This document shows, piece by piece, positions 49,035 to 58,900 of a stretch of DNA of 64,000 nt. This stretch comes from G963668185 sp963668185 (GTDB lineage Bacteria > Chloroflexota > Dehalococcoidia > Lucifugimonadales > G963668185): the NCBI GenBank assembly GCA_963668185.1, contig OY764162.1, positions 558,001 through 622,000 of the forward strand, read 5' to 3'. Each line of letters opens with the position of its first letter. The first letter of the stretch is position 1. The position numbers and the translations under genes are program-made. Under the pieces are notes generated by a model. The model ran no database searches, was not told the origin of the DNA, and saw nothing but the letters and a program-made list of their open reading frames with translations.

Positions 49035-49391
49035 CTACTCCTTCGGCTTGCCGTAGTGCGAGCGCAGCGTCACCATCGGGTGCCGCGGCGACATCTGGAA
49101 CTTGATGAGCAGCTCCCGCGCGATCATATCCCTGTCCTGCTGGCTGTCCGGCAGATCGATGTCCTCCGGCACCGTGACCCAGCCGTTGATGTTGCGGTCG
49201 AACACCGCGGGCCTGTCCTCCTCGTACCCCATGTGTACGTCCTCGAGCCAGTTGAGGTCATCCCAGCCCATGATGTCCATGTACCGCTGAAGGAACGGCG
49301 TGATCTTCGAATAGTCGGGCAGCAGGTTTACGTCGTAGCGGTAGCCGACGTGCAAGTCGCGGTCGTCTCGTGTGCTGTGGTCGTTACTCAT
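49035..49391 (-). CDS. Conserved-looking 118-residue protein at the end of the split glutamate-synthase operon
   Basis: A soluble acidic protein of 118 residues with no cysteine and no membrane segment. It has an aromatic-rich middle (YMDIMGWDDLNWLEDVHMGYEED) and ends near HPMVTLRSHYGKPKE. I do not recognise the family. Its start overlaps the FMN glutamate-synthase-like gene by 8 bp, so it is translationally coupled to it and may be an accessory subunit. It is the last gene of the operon. Confidence 0.65.
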   Translation of the reverse strand: MSNDHSTRDDRDLHVGYRYDVNLLPDYSKITPFLQRYMDIMGWDDLNWLEDVHMGYEEDRPAVFDRNINGWVTVPEDIDLPDSQQDRDMIARELLIKFQMSPRHPMVTLRSHYGKPKE

Positions 49392-50760
49392 GGCGACGCT
49401 CCGGTACTCCCACCGTGTAGTCGGTGCCGGCCAGCGGCACCTTGCACATCGCCGACGCCTCCATCGTGAGCGCGGCCAGGTCCTCCGGCTCCAGCGAGTG
49501 CACGTTCGTCTTGCCGCAAGCCCTTGCCAGCATCTGGCACTCCATCGTCATCGTGTGGAGCAGGTTGTACACGCGCACCGACGCGTCGTCCGGGTTGAGC
49601 CGCTTCCGGAGCTCCGGGTCCTGCGTGGCAACGCCGACAGGACAGCGCCCCGTGTGGCAGTGGTAGCAGCTACCGGCCTCCACGCCGATCTCCCGCATGA
49701 AGTCGGCCTCGGCAATGTCCTTGTTGCAGTTCAGCGCGATGAGCGATGCGGTGCCGATCGCCACCGCGTCGGCGCCGAGCGCCAGCGCCTTCGCCACGTC
49801 CGCGCCGTTGCGGATGCCGCCCGCGTACACGAGCGATATGTCGCCGGTCACGTCAACGTCGTCCAGCGCGCGCCGTGCCTCCCGAATCGCCGCGATCCCT
49901 GGCACGCCCGTCTCCTCCGCCGCGATGTGCGGCCCAGCGCCGGTCGAACCTTCCATGCCGTCGAGGTAGATGCTGTCCGGGCCGGTCTTGGCGGCCATTC
50001 TCACGTCGTCGTACACGCGCGCCGCGCCCAGCTTAAGCTGGATCGGCACGCCGTCCGTCAACTCCCGCAGTTCGTTGATCTTCAGCGCGAGGTCGTCCGG
50101 CCCCAGGAAGTCGGGGTGCCGGGCAGGGGAGCGCTGGTCAATGCCGGCCGGAAGCGAGCGCATCTCCGCCACCTGATCGGTGACCTTCTGGCCCATCAGG
50201 TGCCCTCCGAGCCCGACCTTGTGCCCCTGACCGATGAAGATCTCGATCGCGTCTGCGAGTTGGGCATGGTGCGGGTTGAAGCCGTACCTAGACTGTATGC
50301 ACTGGTACAGCCACTTCTCCGAGTACCGCCGCTCGTCGGGAATCATGCCGCCCTCGCCGGAGCACGTCGCCGAGCCGGCCATCGTCGCCCCGCGCGCCAG
50401 CGCCGTCTTCGCCTCGTAAGAGAGCGCCCCGAAGCTCATGCCCGTGATGTAGATCGGGATGTCCAGCACCATCGGCCGCTTCGCCCTCGGCCCGATCACC
50501 GTCTCGGTCAGGCACTTCTCCCGGTAGCCCTCGATGACGAACCGCGTCAGCGTGCCTGGTAGGAAAACCAGGTCGTCCCATGTCGGAATCTGCTTGAACA
50601 GCGCCATTCCGCGCATCCGGTACCTGCCGAGCTCCGCCTTGATGTGGATGTCGTCGATCACGTCGGGCGGGAACATGAAGTTCGTGCCCATCAGGTGCGG
50701 ATTGCGGCTGATCTTCTGCCAGGCTCCGTTGCTCTTGATCTCTTCCTGCGGTGTCGTCAT
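49384..50760 (-). CDS. FMN-binding glutamate-synthase-like protein (MgsC/GlxD type)
   Basis: A 458-residue stand-alone version of the FMN and iron-sulfur domain of glutamate synthase. Visible are SGEGGMIPDERRYSEKW, IQLKLGAARV, GSTGAGPHIAAEETGVP, the FMN phosphate region YAGGIRNGADVAKALALGAD, and the cysteine motif CYHCHTGRCPVG for a 3Fe-4S cluster. In the GlxBCD/MgsABC systems this subunit works with separate amidotransferase and GXGXG subunits, encoded upstream here. Possible reactions are glutamate synthesis or N-methylglutamate synthesis. The overlap with the 118-residue gene shows tight coupling. Confidence 0.88.
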   Translation of the reverse strand: MTTPQEEIKSNGAWQKISRNPHLMGTNFMFPPDVIDDIHIKAELGRYRMRGMALFKQIPTWDDLVFLPGTLTRFVIEGYREKCLTETVIGPRAKRPMVLDIPIYITGMSFGALSYEAKTALARGATMAGSATCSGEGGMIPDERRYSEKWLYQCIQSRYGFNPHHAQLADAIEIFIGQGHKVGLGGHLMGQKVTDQVAEMRSLPAGIDQRSPARHPDFLGPDDLALKINELRELTDGVPIQLKLGAARVYDDVRMAAKTGPDSIYLDGMEGSTGAGPHIAAEETGVPGIAAIREARRALDDVDVTGDISLVYAGGIRNGADVAKALALGADAVAIGTASLIALNCNKDIAEADFMREIGVEAGSCYHCHTGRCPVGVATQDPELRKRLNPDDASVRVYNLLHTMTMECQMLARACGKTNVHSLEPEDLAALTMEASAMCKVPLAGTDYTVGVPERRHE

Positions 50761-50860
50761 CTATCGACTGTCCTTTTGAGGTGTTGCCATCAACGGGCCG
50801 CGCTATTCGCGTATTCTTTCATCCGTTGGGTTCCTGCTCCGCTCCCGCTGCGCGCCCATG

Positions 50861-50893
50861 TCATTCCGAGCGCAGCGAGGAATCTAAGACGCC
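50861..50893. repeat. Single CATTCCGAGCGCAGCGAGGAA repeat in the operon
   Basis: The TCATTCCGAGCGCAGCGAGG stretch, followed by AATCTAAGACGCC, is related to the left end of the MITE-like elements at 11255 and 41062. It is inserted between two genes of one operon, where it may form an mRNA stem-loop. Confidence 0.55.
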
Positions 50894-50936
50894 CCGTCGC
50901 CGAAAACCACGTGTGCCTATTCGCGTTGAAGTTAGG

Positions 50937-51770
50937 TTACAGCACCATCTTTCGCTCGTGCGGCTCCAGGCTGTCGTAGTTCCAAAGCTCCTTGCCGGAC
51001 ACTATTTTCTGAAGGTTCTCCACGCCACGCGGAGCCTCCAAGCCGTACATCGTAAGCTTCCGGTTGAGCCACTCCACGTCCAGCTCGGTCATCTCGTCGG
51101 GGACTGCGTCCGTCCCGAGGCCCTTGACCTCGCCGCCGACGTAGATCGTGCCGTCGTACATCGAGTCGCCGAGGTTCACGCCCGCGTCGCCGAGGATCAC
51201 GATCCTCCCGCGCTGCATCATGAACCCCGTGAACGCCCCCGCGTGCCCGCCGATGATGATCGAGCCGCCCTTCTGGTCGATGCCTGCGCGTGCACCAGTG
51301 TTGCCCTTGCAGACCAGGTCGCCCCCTCGGATCGCTGCCCCGAAGCACGAGCCGGAGTTCTTCTCGATAAGCACGGTGCCGGCCATCATGTTCTCGCCGC
51401 ATGACCAGCCCACGCGGCCGCTGATCCTCACGTTGGGGCCGTCTATACAGCCAAGGCCGAAGTAACCGAGGCTGCCCTCGAAGTTGAGGTTCAGCCGGTT
51501 GAGAATGCCCACTCCGAGCCCGTGCATCGCGCCCGGGTTCTTCACGTTGATAGTCCCGTGGCCACCCTCCATCAACTCCCGGATGCGCGCGTTCACAACA
51601 GGCGACGACATGCCGGTCGCGTCGAACTCGGCGCTCTTGAGAAAATCCACCTCGTTCGAGCCGTGGTAAAGAAAATTCTCCTCGGCTTCGGGACTGAAGA
51701 AGACCTGCTGAGTGCGTCCCGCGAGTTGCTCCTCGTGAAGCTGGGCGCCCCGCTGCGTTACGTCTGCCAT
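50937..51770 (-). CDS. GXGXG-motif protein (glutamate synthase C-terminal domain; MgsB/GlxC type)
   Basis: A 277-residue beta-helix protein equivalent to the C-terminal structural domain of glutamate synthase large subunit. Repeats such as GHGTINVKNPGAMHGLGVGI, GGDLVCKGNTGARAG and GGSIIIGGHAGAFTG carry the GXGXG-type turns. It has a structural role in channelling ammonia or methylamine between subunits. The start overlaps the amidotransferase gene by 13 bp. A 176 bp gap with a dispersed repeat separates it from the FMN subunit gene. Confidence 0.88.
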   Translation of the reverse strand: MADVTQRGAQLHEEQLAGRTQQVFFSPEAEENFLYHGSNEVDFLKSAEFDATGMSSPVVNARIRELMEGGHGTINVKNPGAMHGLGVGILNRLNLNFEGSLGYFGLGCIDGPNVRISGRVGWSCGENMMAGTVLIEKNSGSCFGAAIRGGDLVCKGNTGARAGIDQKGGSIIIGGHAGAFTGFMMQRGRIVILGDAGVNLGDSMYDGTIYVGGEVKGLGTDAVPDEMTELDVEWLNRKLTMYGLEAPRGVENLQKIVSGKELWNYDSLEPHERKMVL

Positions 51771-52699
51771 ACCATCACCTCGCCCTCGTATGGGTCGAAC
51801 GTGTCGATCTCCTCAGGAAAAATGCTGCGAATCGCCACCTCTTCCGACGCCAGCACGATAAGGTCCGGGCTCTCGTACAGCACCATCGGCTTGGCCGCCA
51901 TCGTGTCCTTCGCCATCCCAAGCTCGTCCCGCGTGGCCACCAGGTACGTGAACACGCCGTCCATCTCCTCAACGGACTCCCTCATCGCGTCCTCCAGGCT
52001 CACGCCGTCGTGCATCCTGTCCGCCAGGAACACCGCGATCACCTCCGAGTCGCAGTCGGACATGAATCGGTGCCCCTTTCGTTCGAGGGCGCGCCGCATC
52101 ATCCAGTAGTTCGTGAGCTGCCCGTTGTGGACAACCGAAACGTCGCTGAACGGGTACGCCCAGAACGGGTGCGCCGACCGGATGTCGACATCCGACTCGG
52201 TCGCCATCCGCACGTGGCCGATCGCGTGCGTGCCGACGTATGTGTTCAGCCCGTAGTGCGCGGACACCTCCTCGGCGTCGCCGAGGTCTTTCACAAGCTC
52301 CAGCGAGCGGCCAATGGAGAGGATCTCCACTCCCTCGATCTCCTCAAGGTACTCCGCGAGTTCCCGCAGGTCGCCGTCGTAGTTGACAACGTACCGGCTG
52401 GAGTAGTCGCGCGGGCTGTCCTCCTCGGTAATCGTCCCGCCCATGGACAGCAACCGCCGGTCGACCTCCTCCTTGCGCTCCTCCATCAGTTCTCTCGTGC
52501 GGCTGCTTCCTTTGCCGATCATCTCAGGCTCAATCGTGTTGAACCGGATCACGTAGGAAGTCTCCTGTGGGGGAGAACCGTACACCGCGTACCCCGTGGA
52601 GTCCGGCCCGCGATGCTTCAGAGACTGGAGCATCTTCGTAAGCTCCAACCCCACCGGCGCCGCCGCCCCTCTATGAATCACTCCGGCAATTCCGCACAT
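51758..52699 (-). CDS. Class II glutamine amidotransferase subunit (MgsA/GlxB type)
   Basis: A 313-residue N-terminal-nucleophile amidotransferase. The catalytic Cys is C2 (MCGIAGVIHRG), with KHRGPDSTGY near residue 30. Family strands follow at GHVRMATES and VVHNGQLTNYW. It corresponds to the glutaminase domain of glutamate synthase as a separate protein. In MgsA the substrate is thought to be gamma-glutamylmethylamide rather than glutamine. GGAGG lies upstream of the start. The gene follows the ligase gene, with a palindromic repeat in the 120 bp gap. Confidence 0.88.
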   Translation of the reverse strand: MCGIAGVIHRGAAAPVGLELTKMLQSLKHRGPDSTGYAVYGSPPQETSYVIRFNTIEPEMIGKGSSRTRELMEERKEEVDRRLLSMGGTITEEDSPRDYSSRYVVNYDGDLRELAEYLEEIEGVEILSIGRSLELVKDLGDAEEVSAHYGLNTYVGTHAIGHVRMATESDVDIRSAHPFWAYPFSDVSVVHNGQLTNYWMMRRALERKGHRFMSDCDSEVIAVFLADRMHDGVSLEDAMRESVEEMDGVFTYLVATRDELGMAKDTMAAKPMVLYESPDLIVLASEEVAIRSIFPEEIDTFDPYEGEVMVWQT

Positions 52700-52753
52700 T
52701 TTCCAAGTCGCCTCCTGTTAACTCATCCTGCCTTCGTGTAGCCCCGCTCCGTC

Positions 52754-52773
52754 ATTCCGGCGAAGGCCGGAAT
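52754..52773. repeat. ATTCCGGC palindrome
   Basis: ATTCCGGC-gaag-GCCGGAAT is the inverse of the palindrome at 13212-13231 and lies within GTCATTCCGGCGAAGGCCGG. It sits inside the operon, between the ligase and amidotransferase genes. Confidence 0.6.
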
Positions 52774-52819
52774 CCAGGAAGCGAGGGATATAGCGCCGCC
52801 GTCCAAACTATCCGCGCTG

Positions 52820-54295
52820 CTACGGCAGCACGTCCAGGTAAGTCTCCATGTCCCAGTCCGTCACCGTCGAAAGGAACTTCTCCCACTCGTCCGTCTTATA
52901 GTGCATGAAGACCCTGTACATGTCGCCGGGCAGGGCGCTCTTGATCACGTCGTCCCTGCTCAGGGCCTGCAGAGCCTCACCAAGCGACATCGGCAGCTTG
53001 GACACCTCTTTGCCTGCCTCCATCGCCTCGTAGATATTACGTTGTTCGGGCATGCCGGGGTCGAGGTCTCGCGTGATGCCGTCGTCGAACGCCTTCAGTA
53101 TCGCCGATGCCATCAGGTATGGGTTCACCGAAGAGTCCACGGCCCTGTACTCGAACCGGCCCGGCGCCGATACCCTAAGCGCGGTCGTTCGATTCTGGTA
53201 GCCCCAGTCCGTGTACACCGGCGCCCAGAACCCCGTATCCCACAGTCGCCGGTACGAGTTCACCGTCGGGCAGCCGATCGCAGTCAGCGCGGGAAGGTGC
53301 TCGCGAATGCCGCCGATACTCTGCAGGCCGACCGGGCCTGGTGTCGTGAGCAGGCCTCCTTCAACCGGCATGAAGTGGTTCTCTCCGTCGCTCAGGTACG
53401 TGAACACGCCCTCCATCCCAGGTAGGGGATCGTTGCACAACGGCAGCACTCTCTCGTTCCCGCCGGTCCAGATCGAGACGTTGTGGTGACAACCGTTCGC
53501 CGATACACCCATGAACGGCTTCGGCATGAAGCACGCGATTATCCCATGCTTGCGAGCGACGGCCGCGCATATCTGCCGGTATGTCGTCAGCCGGTCGGCC
53601 GTCCGCACGGCGTCGTCGAAAGTGAAGTTCAACTCCAACTGGCCCGGCGCGTCCTCATGGTCGCCCTGGATCATGTCCAGCCCCATCTCCCTGGACCACT
53701 GGATCGCGTCCAGGAACACATCTCTCAGAGACTCGAACTGGTTGATGTGATAGCAGAACGGCTTGCTGTATCCGCCGTCCGGGTTGCCCTTCTCGTCCTG
53801 CTTGAGCCACATCATCTCCGGCTCAGCGCCGGCCCGCAGGTGCATTCCGTTGTGCTTCTCGCGGAACTCCTGCTGGTGTCGGATCAGGTTCCCCCGGCAG
53901 TCCGAGGTCAGAAACGCCCCGGGGTTCTCCGGCTCTTCACGGTTCCTGAACAGCACGCAGAAGACGCGCGCGCACCGCTTATCCCACGGAAGTTGCACGA
54001 AGGTGTCAGGGTCGGGGATGCCGACGAGTTCCCACGACTCGGGGCCGTAACCGATGTAGTTGCTGTACCTGTCAACGAACAGGTTTGCGGTCGAGCCGTA
54101 CACGAGTTGAAAGCCGCGCTCCGCCGTTCGCTCCCAGTGGTCCGCAGGAATGCCCTTGCCCATGATCCTGCCCGTGACCGAAACGAACTGGTAGTAGATG
54201 TACTGGACGCCCAGTTCGTCGATCTTCCGCCTGACCTCGCGGACCAGTTCGGCCCTGCCATCCTGCTCTACGTAGGCTTCAAGGTCGGTTGGCAT
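52820..54295 (-). CDS. Glutamine-synthetase-family ligase (GlnT/gamma-glutamylmethylamide synthetase-like)
   Basis: A 491-residue glutamine synthetase superfamily enzyme that joins an amine to the gamma-carboxyl of glutamate using ATP. Metal and substrate residues lie in AGAEPEMMW, DHEDAPGQLELNF, MPKPFMGVSANGCHHNVSIW, NSYRRLWD and RFEYRAVDSSVNPYL. The N-terminus lacks the usual GlnA I/II start and resembles GlnT. In rhizobia glnT adjoins glxBCD; in methylotrophs gmaS adjoins mgsABC. The context makes methylamine a good candidate amine, but ammonia or another amine is possible. It is the second gene of the operon, 53 bp after the flavin oxidase gene. Confidence 0.9.
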   Translation of the reverse strand: MPTDLEAYVEQDGRAELVREVRRKIDELGVQYIYYQFVSVTGRIMGKGIPADHWERTAERGFQLVYGSTANLFVDRYSNYIGYGPESWELVGIPDPDTFVQLPWDKRCARVFCVLFRNREEPENPGAFLTSDCRGNLIRHQQEFREKHNGMHLRAGAEPEMMWLKQDEKGNPDGGYSKPFCYHINQFESLRDVFLDAIQWSREMGLDMIQGDHEDAPGQLELNFTFDDAVRTADRLTTYRQICAAVARKHGIIACFMPKPFMGVSANGCHHNVSIWTGGNERVLPLCNDPLPGMEGVFTYLSDGENHFMPVEGGLLTTPGPVGLQSIGGIREHLPALTAIGCPTVNSYRRLWDTGFWAPVYTDWGYQNRTTALRVSAPGRFEYRAVDSSVNPYLMASAILKAFDDGITRDLDPGMPEQRNIYEAMEAGKEVSKLPMSLGEALQALSRDDVIKSALPGDMYRVFMHYKTDEWEKFLSTVTDWDMETYLDVLP

Positions 54296-54348
54296 GTCTT
54301 CCTCCGCAGACTGGTCTCGCCCTGTTCAATGTCGCTGACAAGCCGCCA

Positions 54349-55686
54349 TCAACTCCACGGGAACGGGCTGGACGACACCGGATGCAGCTTGCCCTCAGCG
54401 TAGCGCGAGAAGCGGAACGGCTCCAGCAGTGCCGACGATCCGCCTGTCAACTCTTCGGCGATGAGCTCGCCAACCCCGATCATCTTGTACCCGTGATTGG
54501 AATCGGCGACGATCCACACGTTCTGCCGGTATGTGTCTATTACAGGGAAGCTGTCGGGCGTGAACGCGCCCAGCCCGCCGGACGGCTCCTTGCGGTACAG
54601 CCCGTGCTTGCCTTCGAACCGCTTGTGGCAGAAGGCAAGGGCAGAGGCCCACATATCTTCAAAGTCCTCGCCCACGATGAACTCCTTTGACTCCGGGCCG
54701 TACGGGTCCACGGCTACGTCGACAGGCGCCTTGTCCACGTCGTACGGGGCAGATCCGCCCTGCACGCCGTCGAAGTTGAAGTCCGGCTTGTAGTAGATGC
54801 CCCAAAGCTCGTCGGTGATCAGCGAGCCGTCCCGGTCGGAGTAGAGCGGTGCGTCTGTGTCCACGTGGACAACCGGCGGCATCTTCCCCTCGTTCGTCAC
54901 GAACGTGCTCGGGTCCACGCCGAGCGTCCCTTCCTGAAGGCAAAGGTAACGCCACATCGGGACGCCCTCGTGGACAGTCCCGTCTGCCCCCTTGATCGAC
55001 ACCTCGGTGGGCAGGTCCAGCATCTCCCATATCTGCGGCGCCCAAGGCCCGACGCCTACGACGACCTGTTCGACCCCCACCGTGCCCTGATCTGTCTCGA
55101 CCGCCGACACGCTGCCGCCGTTGTACCGGAAGCCGGTAACGCGCACTCCCGCCTCGATCGCCACGCCCTCGGCCCGCGCCTTGCCCGCCAGCCCCTGCAT
55201 CGACCGGACGTTGTTCGCGTAGCCTCCCTTGTGTTCATGCAGCACGGACGTAATGCCCTTCGCCTGCCAGTCGTCGAAGAGGCCCTTCATATAGAGAAGC
55301 GAGTCCTCCGCGCCTTCGATGAACGTGGAAGGGTAGTCGATGGCCTGCTGCTCGCTGTGGATCTGCGCTACGCCCTCGTGCATCACCTCAGGGCTGATCT
55401 GCATGTATCCGACCGGGTGGAAGCTGTACGCCTGCGGGTCGCTCTCCCACACCGCCACGCTGTGCGCCATCAACTCCCGCATCGCCGGCTGGAAGTAGTT
55501 GTTGCGGATCACCCCGCAAGCGATCCCGGATGCGCCCGCGGCGACGCCCGTCTTGTCTACCACCAGGATGTCCCGTCCGTCGCCCTTGCCCTGCGCCCTC
55601 AGCTTCAGCGCAAGGTGGTACGCTGTGCTCAGGCCGTGTACTCCAGCGCCGATGATCAGGTACTTGACGTGCTCGGGAAGCGCCAT
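54349..55686 (-). CDS. FAD-dependent oxidoreductase (sarcosine oxidase beta/MgdA-like)
   Basis: A 445-residue DAO-family flavoprotein. The FAD motif is LIIGAGVHGLSTAYHLALK. GASGIACGVIRNNYFQPAMR and GHGYKMIG-like SNHGYKMIGVGE follow, as in enzymes that oxidise N-methyl amino acids. As first gene of an operon with a GlnT-like ligase and three glutamate-synthase modules, it could oxidise N-methylglutamate (the job of MgdABCD) or another secondary amine. No genes for sarcosine oxidase gamma, delta or alpha subunits are present, so it may act alone. Confidence 0.88.
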   Translation of the reverse strand: MALPEHVKYLIIGAGVHGLSTAYHLALKLRAQGKGDGRDILVVDKTGVAAGASGIACGVIRNNYFQPAMRELMAHSVAVWESDPQAYSFHPVGYMQISPEVMHEGVAQIHSEQQAIDYPSTFIEGAEDSLLYMKGLFDDWQAKGITSVLHEHKGGYANNVRSMQGLAGKARAEGVAIEAGVRVTGFRYNGGSVSAVETDQGTVGVEQVVVGVGPWAPQIWEMLDLPTEVSIKGADGTVHEGVPMWRYLCLQEGTLGVDPSTFVTNEGKMPPVVHVDTDAPLYSDRDGSLITDELWGIYYKPDFNFDGVQGGSAPYDVDKAPVDVAVDPYGPESKEFIVGEDFEDMWASALAFCHKRFEGKHGLYRKEPSGGLGAFTPDSFPVIDTYRQNVWIVADSNHGYKMIGVGELIAEELTGGSSALLEPFRFSRYAEGKLHPVSSSPFPWS

Positions 55687-55800
55687 GTGATGAACCCCTT
55701 GGGGAAGTTGCGGCGAGTGTACAATGAAGCACCCACACCGGCAACACGAAGGATACGCCGCTCATACCGAAACCTTAAATAACCCAAGTAAGGAAACCCC

Positions 55801-55939
55801 ATGACCACCAACGCCGCAGACCGCCTGAACATGCCCCTTGGCGAAGCCATCTTCACCCTCCGCGCGATTCGCCGCCAGAAGCCGGACCCCCATCCCGGAA
55901 GAAGACCTGCGCACAGTCCTCGGTGCCGCGTGACTCTGT
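55801..55939 (+). pseudogene. Broken 5' fragment of a nitroreductase gene
   Basis: About 130 bp from an ATG match closely the first 43 codons of the intact nitroreductase at 60019 (MTTNxADRLxMPLGEAIFTL, then RAIRRQKPDP). One extra base in GACCCCCATCCC shifts the frame, and homology stops soon after CCTGCGCACAGTCCTC. The fragment has the same orientation as the intact copy, and the LRR gene lies between the two. Confidence 0.85.
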
Positions 55940-55958
55940 CCGGGATTACAAGCACGGG

Positions 55959-58900
55959 CTAGTTATCGCAGTATTGTAGGCCGACTCGGTCCAGATCGTT
56001 AATCTCCACACTTTGCAAGCTATGGGGTATGCAGCCGGTCAACTGATTCCCGTTTAGCCATATCGATCTCAAGTTCGTGAGGTTGCCCAGTTCCGGCGGT
56101 ATCACTCCGCTCAACTGATTATCAAACAGGGCCAGCGAATTGAGGTTGGTGAGTTTTCCTAACTCGGATGGAATCTCCCCGCTCAGCTCATTACTATGGA
56201 GACCGAGCCTCGTCAGGTTGGTGAGATTTCCGAGTTCGGGCGGTATCTCCCCACTCAACTCGTTTTCTGAGAAGTACGCCCAATCGAGGCTTGCAAGATT
56301 CCCGAGTTCGGGGGGTATCATCCCGCTCAATCGGTTACGAGTAATATCCAGTTCCTCAAGTTTGGAGAGGCGTCCCAGTTCGGGGGGTATATCACCGCTC
56401 AACCCATTTCCGGACAGGTACATCCACTCGAGGCTTGCGAGATTTCCGAGTTCAGGGGGTATTCTACCGCTCAGTCCGGAATCATACAAGAATAGCTTCT
56501 TCAGGCTTGTGAGATTTCCCAGTTCAGGCGGTATCTCACCGCTTAACTCGTTCCCAGATAGATCGAGCCTTGTCAGGCTTGTGAGATCTCCCAGTTCAGG
56601 CGGTATCTCACCGCTCAACTCGTTGCCTGCTAGGACCAGTTCCTCAAGATTTGCTAGGTTGCCCAGCTCAGGTGGTATCACGCCGCTCAGCCGATTACTA
56701 TGGAGAGTAAGCCTTGTCAAGCTTGTGAGGTTGCCCAGTTCGGACGGTATCGTGCCGCTCAAGTAGTTACCACTAAGGTCCAGAGCGGTTACTCGGCCGC
56801 TATCGTCAGTAGTAACGCCGAACCACAGGCCGACTGGTCTGTCCGTCAGCCAGTTGTTGTTGTTGTTCCAGTTCGGGCCGTCAGTGGAATCGTATAGCGC
56901 GATCAGCGCGTCCCGCTGCGACGCATTCGTCATCTGCACTTCACAAAACGACAGGCCTAGCTGGTTCAGGTCAATGATCTCCACCCCTCGAAATCCAGAG
57001 GGCAAGCACCCACGAAACTGGTTGCCTCCCAAGTTCAGTTTCACAAGGTTGGGAAGGTTCCCGAGTTCGGTCGGTATCTCGCCGCTCAACTCGTTGCCAT
57101 TAAGGAATAGTTCTTCAAGGTTGGAGAGGTTCCCGAGTTCGGAGGGTATCTCGCCGCTCAACTCATTTCCGGAGAGATACAATCCCTTCAGGTTAGAGAG
57201 GCCGCCCAGTTCGGAAGGTATGTGTCCATGCAGTTGATTGTCTCCCAGGGTGAGCTTTGTTAAGCGTGTCAAGTTCCCGAGTTCGGAAGGTATCTGGCCG
57301 CTCAACTCGTTGTCTGAGAGGTACAGCGATCTCAGGTTGGTGAGATTTCCAAGTTCGGGCGGTATCTCGCCGCTCAGTTCGTTTTCCGACAGCGCCAGCC
57401 CATTCAAGTTGGTGAGATTTCCAAGTTCGGGCGGTATCTCGCCACTTAGTTGATTATTGTAGAGATTCAGCCATGTCAACTTGGTAAGGTTTCCAAGTTC
57501 TGCCGGGATTTCGCCGCTCAGTTGATTGCCACTAAGGGCCATTTGCTCCAAGTTGGCGAAGTTTCCGAATTCAAGTGGAATTGTCCCACTCAACTCGTTA
57601 TCCGCAAGGATTAGCCCTTTCAGGTTGGGGAGCCTGGCGAGCTCGGGTGGAATCTCACCGTTCAACCGATTATCTGAGAGGCCCATCCACGTGAGATTGG
57701 GAAGGTTGCCCAGTTCGGGTGGAATCTCACCGTTTAACTGGTTGCCTGAGAGGTACGCCCATTTTAAGCTAGCGAGGTTGCCCAGTTCGGAAGGTATCTC
57801 GCCGCTCAGCTCGTTATCGGAAAGATTCAGCCAAGTTAGGCTAGTGAGATTCCCAAGTTCTGCCGGTATCTCGCCGCCCAGTTCTTCGTTGTCCCAGAGA
57901 TGCAGCACCGCAAGGCTAGTGAGACTGCCCAGTTCTGCCGGTATTTCGCCGTTTAGCAGGTTTCGATAGAGGTCCAGTTCCGTGACTCGACCGCTATCGT
58001 CAGTGGTGACGTCGAACCACTGGTCAAGTGGTGTGTCCGTCAGCCAGTTGCTACTGTTTTTCCAGTTCGGGCCGTCAGTGGAGTGGTAGAGCGAGGTCAG
58101 CGCGTTCCTGTCCGAGGCATTGGCCATCGGCGCGTTGCAGAATGTCAGGCCAAGCTGTGTCAGGTCAATGCTCTCCACTTCTCGCAGAGCATATGGCATA
58201 CACCCACTCAACTCGTTACCACCGAGACTAAGTACTTTAAGCCCAGAGAGGTTTTCAAGCTCGTGTGGTATCTCTCCATTTAGTACATTATTGTCTAGGT
58301 ATAGCTCACTCAAGTTCGTAAGATTCCCAAACTCGGATGGAATCTGGCCGCTTAATAGATTGTTCGAGAGATTTAACCATTCCAAGTGGACGAGCTTGCT
58401 AAGTTCGGCGGGTATCTCACCGCTCAGTTGGTTGTCCGAAAGGCCTAGGCCGGTCAAGATGGGAAAGCCTCCAAGTTCGGAAGGTATCTCGCCGCTCAAC
58501 TGGTTGTTATCTAGGAACAGACCATTAAGACTGGAAAGATTTCCGAGTTCAGTCGGTATCTCACCGCTCAACTGGTTGTTACTGAGGAACAGACCATGAA
58601 GGCTGGAAAGATTTCCGAGTTCAGTCGGTATCCCGCCGCTCAACTGGTTGTTACTGAGGAACAGATCACTAAGGTTGGAAAGATTTCCGAGTTCAGTCGG
58701 TATCTCACCGCTCAACTGGTTGTCATGCAGTTGCAGCACAGACAGCTTCGTCAGGTTGCCAATTTCAGAAGGTATCCTTCCACTCAACTTATTGCTCGTA
58801 AGATACAACTCAGGGAGGCGCGCCAGGTTGCTAATTTCGGAAGGTATCTCACCGCTCAACTGGTTGTCATGCAGGTGTAGCACAGACAGCTTTGTCAGGT

